DNA of 64,000 nt from Scenedesmus sp. ARA3 (Eukaryota; Chlorophyta; Chlorophyceae; Sphaeropleales; Scenedesmaceae). Of the stretch, positions 56,386 to 64,000 are shown in pieces. The translations under genes were made by a program, and so were the position numbers. Location of the stretch: positions 5,792 through 69,791 of the forward strand of contig RWJK01001720.1 of the NCBI GenBank assembly GCA_004335835.1, in the 5' to 3' direction. Position 1 is the first letter of the stretch, and each line of letters starts with the position of its first letter. Below the pieces are notes generated by a model that saw only the letters and a program-made list of their open reading frames with translations, was not told the origin of the DNA and did not search any database.

Positions 56386-59199
56386 GCAGAGCGTTGCATG
56401 CCGTTGCAGCAAAGGAACAGCTAATGTTTCTGTTTGTTGCGGAGCTGGCGCTATGGGCTTTTGCAACGGCCCAGGGGTGACTTGCTTGCAGCTGCTTTGC
56501 TATGCCATTCTGGGCTACACATGTATGTCCTGTGCGCTGGCCCTCGCAGCTACTGTGCAGCACGCTTTGGGCCACTGAGTTTGTGATGCTCGCAAGTCGG
56601 GCAGCGGTTGAGGGTCACCAGCAGCGCCGTGTGGCCTTGCTGTTTCCCATTTGCATGCTGCAGTGTGCACGTGAGTTGGCTGCTATTGGGCAGCGGCAGT
56701 TGCTGCTGGCAGCCGAGGCAGCGAGCAGCAGGAGTAGCAGTGAGCGGCCACTGTGCTATGTGTGCATGCATTGCATTGGTACAGGGCCATTTGGGTGCCT
56801 GATAAAGAAGCCCATGCGGCTGATGGAGCTCGGCACTGTCTGTGCTAGCATGTGCTGGCGCTGCATTTTGTCAAAGGATGTCATGTGATTGCTGTGAATG
56901 CGTTGATCGCCCCACACACTGTTGAGTTGCTTGTAGATCGCTACACACTGATGGAGATATAACAGCGGCTGTTGTTGCCACAGCAGTAACATGGGATGCC
57001 GCCGCGGCCACCTCTTGATGCTTTACCTATTTGCAGCATGCGCGTCTGCTTGCCTGCTGTGCGGAGGATTGCTGCCGTGATTGTTATGTGTTTGGCTGCC
57101 TGTGTAGGGACTGACTGAGCAGCTGCCTTCTGCTTTCGTCAAGGTTTGGGCCTGTGCAGAGAGTGTTGCTTCCACATTGTGTGTGTCTGTGTGCGCGCCA
57201 GCATTTGCCGGAGTTGGCCCAGTTGTTTTGTCCAACGTCCATCAGCAATTCGTGCTGTGCTGGTGGCGGCTATAACACTTACGCAGTGCTCATCTTCCGC
57301 CTACTGTGTGTAAGCGAGGCATCACGTGCCCAGCTATGCCACGCTGCCATATGTTTGTATGCCGCTGCCGTGATTTTGTGGTTCTTTCTCGCCCTGGCAG
57401 TGCTGTTAGGGGCTGCAGTTTCATGCCGTGCCTGGGCAGACTATATTTCATTTGCGCTGTGTTGCTGACAGCATGTGCGCTGGAGTAGTGTAGATGTAGC
57501 AGTAGTGGATAGTGCTCAATAGGTAGTGCCGTACTTGCCAGTAGTCCAGTGTTTGAGTAGAGAACAGCAGCAACATCGCACCTTGAAGGTGCGCTAAGTG
57601 CTGTGCAGGCTGCTTGTTTGCTGCTAACCAGACCAGCGGCAAAGCTGGTTCATTCTGCTAGGGCGGGATGTGCTATTGAAGCACGAGTGCCTACCTGTGC
57701 TCGCAGGTTGTTACAAACAAATTGGGTCAACAACGTGCATGCATCAACATCGCTTTGTGCTATGCTCACAAAATGAGCCGGCTCTGCAGGTGCTGGCACG
57801 CATTGATTGGCGGAGGCATTGTGTTGTGCTGCAGGCTGACGACGCGTGATGCTGGGATTCAAAATCACTGAATGCCTTGTGACGCGCGCGTGGGAGCAGG
57901 TGGTTTAGCTAGTCTGGGGATTTACACAGCTTGCATGGGAGGAGAGTGCTATCAGTCAAAGCAGAGTCAGGTCTGGTATGCTGGCCGAGTGTTGAGCAGC
58001 GTGACCTGCCGCAGGCAGCAGCTGGCCACCGTGTGCTAGCTAGCATCCAGCTGCAGATGCAGCATGCATGCTAACATGAACAGCACACTGGTGTGCTTTG
58101 CCGCTGCCTGTGTATCTGCTGTGTGCCAGGTTTCTGGTCGTTGGTTGACCTGCTGACGTGCGGCACATGTGTTGGCTTGATGCGCTGGTCTGCGTGCATG
58201 ATTGTGGCGCGCCGGCCACCGTGTCAAGTTGAACGTCATCAGGCTTGCAAGGGTAACGTCACAAAGGCAGAACATGGTTACTACGTGTGACCGACTACAT
58301 GCAGAGGATACAACGAAGGTCTCGTGATGACAGCAAGCTGCATTACAAAAGGCCCGGCTGTGCCTCAAGCAGCAGCAGCACAGGCCTCAGAACAGATACA
58401 TACACGGCTGTGTTGCCAGCATCACCATCACTGAGCACCCCATCCTGCCGCCGTGACAGCGCACAAGTCTGCAAGTCACAGGCCTATTAGTATGGCGTTG
58501 ATGCTATGGCTTGATGGGTAACATGATGATGATGAGGCCTACTAGTAGGAGTACTCTGTTTGCAGGCAAACACACAAACCAAGATGGCTGACACCTACCT
58601 ACACTTGACATGACCAATGGTGCCGCTGCATGGCTACCTCAGGTATTGCAGTGCAGTGAACCCACAAGTACACTTGCTGCCTGCAGGATGCGCCTTGACA
58701 TAATGCCTAAGCTGGCAGACGCAACACGTTCTGCAGGTCTTGCACAGTGCACTTCATTGCAACCAACATACAAGCGTGCATCCTCAAAACTCCACTGCTG
58801 TACAGTACAACCAAAGCACTACACCAACTTGGAGCAGCAGTGCTGAATCAGCATCATGATGACAAAGGACATGCTTTCCAACTGCAGCATTTGACTGGAC
58901 TACTTACGACATTGACTGACCTACTCAGTAGGCTTGAGGCCTTGACCAACCTACTTGAAGCACTGACTGATCTACAGCATAAGCAAGCCCCAAGCAACAA
59001 CCCCGTGCAGCACAGTCTGGTGATAATGGCACCCTCAACAAACTGTGTGTCCCACAAGCTGCAAGTTGCAGCTTATCGCTCCAGCCACAGCCGCCAGCCA
59101 GCTGCAGCCATCACGCGCAGCTCAAAATCCACCAGGCAGCCCACTTTATGGAGGCGCTCAGTAACACCTTACTTACTACAGATTTGCAGTGGCAGCTGA
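56386..59199. other. Intergenic, 2.8 kb
   Basis: Between the amylase stop and the cyclin-like stop (convergent genes). Frames such as 57154-57468 (plus) and 58036-58368 (minus) show no domain. At 58905-58975 a degenerate repeat around ctacttgaagcactgac reads as Leu-rich heptads on the plus strand, but it has no ATG in its frame. No gene called. Confidence 0.45.
59080..59124 (-). repeat. Copy of the cyclin-like gene's coding end
   Basis: The last 14 codons (ELRVMAAAGWRLWLE) at 59205-59250 recur about 125 bases downstream at 59080-59124. In the copy the stop TGA has become CGA. Confidence 0.85.
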
Positions 59200-59523
59200 T
59201 CACTCCAGCCACAGCCGCCAGCCAGCTGCAGCCATCACGCGCAGCTCGGCATCCATCAGGCAGCAGCACTCACCAGCCGCGCCCGCGCGCCGCATGCAGC
59301 GCGCAAACACGCGGCCAGCGTGCACCTTCTCCTGTGTTAGCACCCATTTGTAGCCGAGCACCACGCAGGCGGCCTGCAGCGCAGCAGTGCTGCTGTAACT
59401 CTCCCGTGCCATGTTGATGGATGTGCAAACCTTACTGAAGAGCTGCTCGGCATAGGCCTGGACGCCAGGAGGTGCTGACTGCATCCATGAGCTTGGAATG
59501 CTGCTGCATGACAGGGCAGAATG

Positions 59524-59569
<46 letters not shown>

Positions 59570-60168
59570 GTGGCGGCGGCAGCAGCTGCTGCCAGCACGC
59601 CTGCCCTGCCGCTGCCGGTCCTGGAGAGCCTGCGGCTGTTGGCGCGCACGAGAGCAATGACAGCAACTGCTGAGGCCTGCCGCTGCAAGCTGTGCTGGTG
59701 CAGCAAGCTGTTGGCAGCAGCGGGAGGGTATGCAGCACTGGCCTGTTGCTGGTGTGGGGCTTTAGGGGCGCTGCTGCTGCTGCTGCTGTTGCCAGCAGGG
59801 TGGTTGCAGTGGCCATGGCTGCTGCGGCGTTGCCGGGTGTTGCGTGTGTGCTTCCAGCCAGGCTGCAGCTGCAGCTGTAGCTGAGCGTCCCAGATGCGCC
59901 GCCGCTTGCTCTGCTGTTGTTCTTGGAGGTGCTGCTGCTGTTGGTGGTGTTGGTGCGGATGCTGGTGACAGTCCTGCAGGCTGTGTTGTTGCCATTGCTG
60001 CTCTGGAAGGTCTTCATGCTTTCGCTTGTTGGCATGCTGTTGCCCCTGCAGCTGCCCATCCCAGATGCCAGCGTAGTATTCTTGGTAGTGGTGATGCTGG
60101 TGGTAGTGGTGATGCTCAGCATGGAGGGTTTGGTGGTAGCGCCTGCTGCGTGTCTTGTGATGAGTCAT
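59200..60168 (-). CDS. Cyclin-like protein with His/Gln-rich N terminus
   Basis: A single open exon of 322 residues from the ATG at 60168. Residues 1-60 are basic and His/Tyr/Gln-rich (AEHHHYHQHHHYQEYY). A basic patch SKRRR near 90 could be a nuclear signal. A poly-Ala run precedes the C-terminal 95 residues, which fit a cyclin N-domain: YAEQLFSKVCTSINMARESY, LQAACVVLGYKWVLTQEKVH, then MDAELRVMAAAGWRLWLE, that is, the conserved Lys helix and the E-x9-W-x-L end. Cyclins activate a cyclin-dependent kinase; which kinase cannot be told. The protein stops right after the box, so a further spliced exon is possible. Upstream, a 5' untranslated exon joins at 60194 in a way that leaves 60168 as the first usable ATG. 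Confidence 0.55.
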
Positions 60169-60194
60169 TTGAGTCGTTGTGCTTGTGGCAGATC

Positions 60195-60290
60195 CTGCAA
60201 GCAGCGGGAAGTGGAAGGAGAAATGTTATTATCGTATATCATTTGGTGCCTGCGCCTAAACCTGCGACTAGAGAGGGCGTAAGCACTTAC
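60195..60290 (-). other. Predicted 5' UTR intron of the cyclin-like gene
   Basis: Donor GTAAGT at 60290 and acceptor TTGCAG at 60195 bound about 96 bases. The upstream exon has no ATG in the frame of 60168, so the intron is probably in the leader. Confidence 0.5.
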
Positions 60291-60402
60291 CAGTGGCCAC
60301 AGCTATGCAGAACAACCCTCTAAAGACGACAGATGCAGGTTTATTGGCCCACTCTCAGTTTGTAAATTGCAATGCTCCATCGACTGTACTCATACTTGCA
60401 TG

Positions 60403-60409
60403 TTATATA
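60403..60409 (-). promoter_or_regulatory. TATA box of the cyclin-like gene
   Basis: TATATAA on the minus strand, about 110 bases upstream of the predicted leader donor. The distance suits a start near 60375. Confidence 0.5.
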
Positions 60410-61227
60410 GTGTCCGGTCCGGTGCAGCAGCCGCGCGCGGAAGGTAACACGCAGTTTCCCGCCGTGTGCCAGGCACAGCGATTTGCTGCAGCATCAGCAT
60501 GAAATGTTTTTCATCCAACTTGTTATAGATAGCAATTGTTTTTATCTTTGACTAGCTCCAGGCCAGCGAGTGCAGCACAAGGCTGCATGGCAAGTGCCGG
60601 GCCGGCTGCAGGCTCTAGCTCCTCTTGGACGTCCACCACTGAAGCCCTTGTATGAAAGATGACTTCCGGTGGTTCAAAACAGTTTGTAAACGCTAAATCA
60701 GCTGGCATCCAGCTCGATGTCCCAGCAAGCGGGCAGTGTTGAAGGACAGCCCAAAACCCTGCGGTGCCAGACTCCAGTGAACCATTACACTGACAGAACA
60801 CATTGGACCACATATTCCGCCGCCGCATGCGTGTGGGGAGCTTAATTTCGTTCAAATAACCTCTGTTGCCACGCCCCGCTCTCACAAGAGCCAGCATAGC
60901 TGTGTCAGCTGCCATGTAGCGCGCTGGCAATAACCACCATGTGCCACAGCACAACGGCAAGTGTGTCATGGCATGTCAGTGGCCTCACAGCGCAGGCAGC
61001 TACACCATCTCAGATCCTATTTTATGTCATCCGAACAGTCAAGTGCAAACTGCACTTGCAGCCTAGGTTACTCCGCACAGCAGACAAGCCAACCGAGCAC
61101 CTCCTCAGCCTGCTTTGCTAGCAGCGCCAAATTCATCATCACACACAGCGACAACGCCAGCAACGCAACAGCACCCCACATAGACCTTAGCAAAGCACCA
61201 GCCATCACATATGCTGCGACCAATCGC
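60410..61227. other. Intergenic between UTP20 and the cyclin-like gene
   Basis: Contains the 3' end of UTP20 and the promoter of the cyclin-like gene. A 148-codon ATG-started minus-strand frame (60523-60969) has ordinary composition but no domain and no splice support. It could be a small gene and is left uncalled. Confidence 0.4.
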
Positions 61228-61928
61228 TTATCGCCTACCGCCGCCTCTGCCGCCTGCTGCCCCGCCGCCCCTCCCTTTCCCACCAGCACCACCACCCCGC
61301 TTTGCCTTATACCCAAAACCGCCAGAGCCCCGCGCAGCCCGCTGCCGCCGTGCCTGCTCCGCCTTGCGCTGCCTTGCCTCGCTCTTTTTCCGGCCCTTCT
61401 TCAGCTTCAGCCGTGAAGCTGCTTCCGGATCTAACAGCACACGCCGCGCCGCAGCCGTCTTGCGCGCTGCGCGTGCGGCCCGCACTGCCTCGCGCGCTGC
61501 CGTGTACGCCGCAAGCATCTGCTCGGCGCCGAACAAGGTGCGCAGATGCGCCAGGACCTGCTCAGACAGCGCACGGACCTCCTCAGGGGTGACCCCAGCA
61601 GCAGCAGCAGCACCAGCACCAGCATCAACTTGCTGGCGGGCCTGCGATGGCCCAGTTGCCTCTGCAATGCGGTACAGCGGCCGCAGCAGCAGCGGCAGGT
61701 GTGGCAGCAGCGGCCCCGTGCCGACGGCTGCTGCTGCTGCTGCGATCCAGCGCAGCGCGGCCAGGCGCTGCAGCTGCCGCGCGTGGCGGGTGTCTTCGGC
61801 AAGCCTCACCATGCGCACGATGAGGCCTTGCAGGGACACCTCTGCCTTGCGCTGCTGCCGCTGCTGCTGCTGCTGCTCGTGGTCTGCCACATCATCGTCC
61901 TCAGCATCTTCATCATGGTGGTGGCCGT

Positions 61929-61964
<36 letters not shown>

Positions 61965-62026
61965 CCTCATCGCTTTCACTGCTGGCTGCTCCCTCATCAT
62001 CTGCATCTTCCTCATCCTCGCTGCCA

Positions 62027-62065
<39 letters not shown>

Positions 62066-62251
62066 GCAGGCCCCTGCTGCTGCTGCTGCTGTGCTGCCAG
62101 GTGCTTTGCCAGCGCCACGAGGCACTTCACTGCCTGCGTGCACAGCCCCTCATCTACCACCTCTGCCTCTAACTGCCTGTACACAAACAGCGCCAAAGCC
62201 CCAGCACTCACACTGCAGCTGCTGCTGCCATCTTCACTACTGCCAGCACCC

Positions 62252-62290
<39 letters not shown>

Positions 62291-62585
62291 TCATCAGCAC
62301 CGCTGCCAGCAGCAGCAACCTGAATCAGGCCGTCTGTAACAGCAGGCGCAGCCAAGCCAAGCCCCAGCAGCCGCGCAGCCACCTTGCGCACCCACAAGTG
62401 CGGATGCAGCAGCAGCCGATGCACCAGCAGCCGCCACAGCTGCTGCACCTGCTGGCCCTGCTGCCAGCTCAGCGCTGCTATCCCCTGAGGCCCACTGGCA
62501 GCCTTCTCTAGCATCAGCAGCACATGGTACACCTCCTGCCAGCGAGGCACCCCTCCAGACAATCCTGCAAGACCAGCTTCCTCAC

Positions 62586-62625
<40 letters not shown>

Positions 62626-64000
62626 GGCGTCAGCATCATCCGCAGCAAAGCTTGCTGCCAGTGCTGCATCTGCTGCTGCCGCCGCGCCATCCAGCAGCAG
62701 CACCAGCCAACCCACGAACTCCGGACTCAGCCGCCGCTGGCCAAACCTCGGACCTTCTGCTTCAGCCAGCAGCCCTAGCGCATGTGCTGCTGCAGCGCGC
62801 AGCAGCAGCAGCTGCTGCTGATGTGGCGCGTCTGCGCCCTTGAAGAGCCACTGCTGAGCAAAACCAGCCAGCTGGTCATTCTGCTGCGCCTGCAGCTGCT
62901 TGTGCAGCAGCTTGACCGTGGCTGCTACTGCTGTGCGGGCTTTGGGGCTGGTCTCGTTTGCCAGGCGTGTCACTAGCGGCAGGTATGCTGTGGCTGCCAG
63001 GTTGGCAGTGACTTCCGGCGGGAACTTCAGCAGCACCTGCAGCAGCACAGCAGCACCAAAGCAGCAAGCAGCGAGTTCAATATGTAGTTCAGGTTTGCGG
63101 TGACTTCTGGCGGGAACTTCAGCAGCACCTGCAGCAGGCGGAGCAGTACCACAGCAGACAGCAGCAGGTTTACAGGTTTACCATGTAATTTAGCTCATGA
63201 CAGCCAGGTGAGGCAAGATTGCTGGCACCACCTGGGTCAGTCGTGAAGGAGGTGCACAAGACAAACCCTCGCCAGCTGTGCCAGCCGTCACACACCTTAC
63301 GTACGCCACGGCATGCGTGCAAAGCACATGCAGCAGCAGCGCAGTTTGGCGTCCCTGCTGCAGCATATCCAGTACAACAACTGTCTTCACAACACAGTAC
63401 CAACATATTCAAACATGTGCCACGCGCCAGCAAAGACTGTACACATGCACAGCCCCCGCACCTGCTGCAGCATCTCCAGCGCCGCCAGCCGGCCGCTCTC
63501 GTGCTCATAGCCGGCATTGGACAGCAGGAAGGCCACGTGGCCCTGCAGCCTGCTGGGGCTGAGCGGGTAGTCCAGCAGGAACTGCAGCAGCGACGCGGCA
63601 GCAGTGGCGCGGCCGGGAGGCGAGTGGCTCCTGCAGTAAGAGGGTCAGTGGCGGCAGCAGCAGCAGCAGCAGCAGCAGCGTCAGTTGAATGTGGTGCGGC
63701 GTGTGGTTGCTGCAGGGAATAAAAGCAGGCAGTCTGCCACATACCACAGCCGAATCCAACACATCATATCATCAACCTTCCAGCAAAAGCGGCTGCACTG
63801 CAGCTGACGTGAAGCCCCAGCAGCTGCTGTGAGGCCACGAATGCACTCACGTGATCATCTGCTTCTGCACGATGTCCATCACGTCATACACCTCAGGCAC
63901 CAGCAGCCGCCGCGCCAGCACAGCACGCAGCAGCCCATAGCCGCTCACGCGCTCGCCGCTGCTGCTGCTGCTGCCGCCGCCGCTGGTGCCTGCCAGTGCT
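61228..64000 (-). CDS. UTP20: UTP20, small-subunit processome component (C-terminal part)
   Basis: UTP20 is a very large HEAT-repeat protein of the nucleolar U3 processome that matures 18S rRNA. Three exons are in the window: 63851-64000 (cut by the edge), 63462-63630 and 61228-63036, phases 2 and 0; about 710 residues in all. Matches to the family are RRLLVPEVYDVMDIVQKQMI, LLQFLLDYPLSPSRLQGHV, NAGYEHESGRLAALEML, YLPLVTRLANE, LLLHPHLWVRKVAARLLG and the basic end LDPEAASRLKLKKGRKKSEA then GFGYKAKR. Acidic and Ala/Gln runs encoded by triplet repeats (61930-62080, 62260-62290, 62590-62625) interrupt the repeats where other species have a loop. The stop follows a Gly/Arg-rich tail that many homologues lack. 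Confidence 0.93.
63092..63135 (-). repeat. Copy of UTP20 last-exon 5' end and acceptor
   Basis: The last exon starts at 63036 (VLLKFPPEVTANL). The same 13 codons with a CTGCAG acceptor lie about 92 bases upstream in the transcript. Confidence 0.87.

Noticed and set aside
58747..59199. Plus-strand Leu-heptad frame
   Set aside because: It has no ATG start, and the heptads come from a short degenerate DNA repeat. The region is better explained as the 3' flank of the cyclin-like gene.
60523..60969. 148-codon minus-strand frame with an ATG
   Set aside because: No domain and no supporting context; it may be chance or a small unknown gene, so it is only mentioned under the intergenic entry.
1..64000. 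CRISPR arrays and bacterial-style operons
   Set aside because: The 23-bp and 17-bp arrays have no spacers, and the window is clearly nuclear eukaryotic DNA with spliced genes.

Overview
The window comes from the nuclear genome of a green alga, most likely a chlorophycean. This is inferred from spliced genes with GTGAGT/GTGCGT donors and CTGCAG acceptors, dense CAG/CTG triplet tracts on both strands, Ser/Ala/Gln/Pro-rich wall-type proteins, a chloroplast transit peptide and an NRT2-type nitrate transporter. The species cannot be read from the sequence. All gene models were built by hand from family conservation plus splice-phase bookkeeping; every junction given below keeps the frame.

Layout. 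669-6603 (-): replication factor CDC45, 13 exons. 7263-8252 (+): small chloroplast-targeted one-helix membrane protein, divergent from CDC45. 8253-12426: no confident gene. 12427-14102 (+): tail-anchored coiled-coil protein. 15308-22876 (+): very large protein with two jacalin-like domains, a Cys-rich region and a long Ser/Ala/Pro-rich tail. 24677-30204 (+): large Ser/Ala-rich single-pass membrane protein with a signal peptide. 31780-42877 (-): about 1,840-residue secreted wall-type protein with DUF11/prealbumin-like units and a characteristic C-terminal domain, crossing a 50-N assembly gap inside a CTG tract. 44810-49906 (-): NRT2 nitrate transporter, 10 exons. 51057-56385 (+): secreted fungal-type GH13 alpha-amylase with a 7-nt microexon and a GPI-type C terminus, divergent from NRT2. 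59200-60168 (-): cyclin-like protein. 61228-64000 (-): C-terminal part of UTP20, cut by the window edge.

Three genes (15308-22876, 24677-30204, 31780-42877) encode surface or wall-type proteins lying next to each other; the rest are housekeeping or nutrient genes. I see no shared regulation beyond the divergent pairs CDC45/7263 and NRT2/amylase.

The most striking signal is not a gene. In seven of the genes, short pieces of exon together with their splice site have been copied into the neighbouring intron, from one to four times. Exon 3' ends with the 5' splice site are copied only downstream; exon 5' ends with the 3' splice site are copied only upstream. About 35 such copies can be read by eye. 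In the amylase they create two in-frame alternative last exons that would replace the GPI-anchored C terminus by a soluble one. One set in the 31780-42877 gene also forms a long intronic hairpin.
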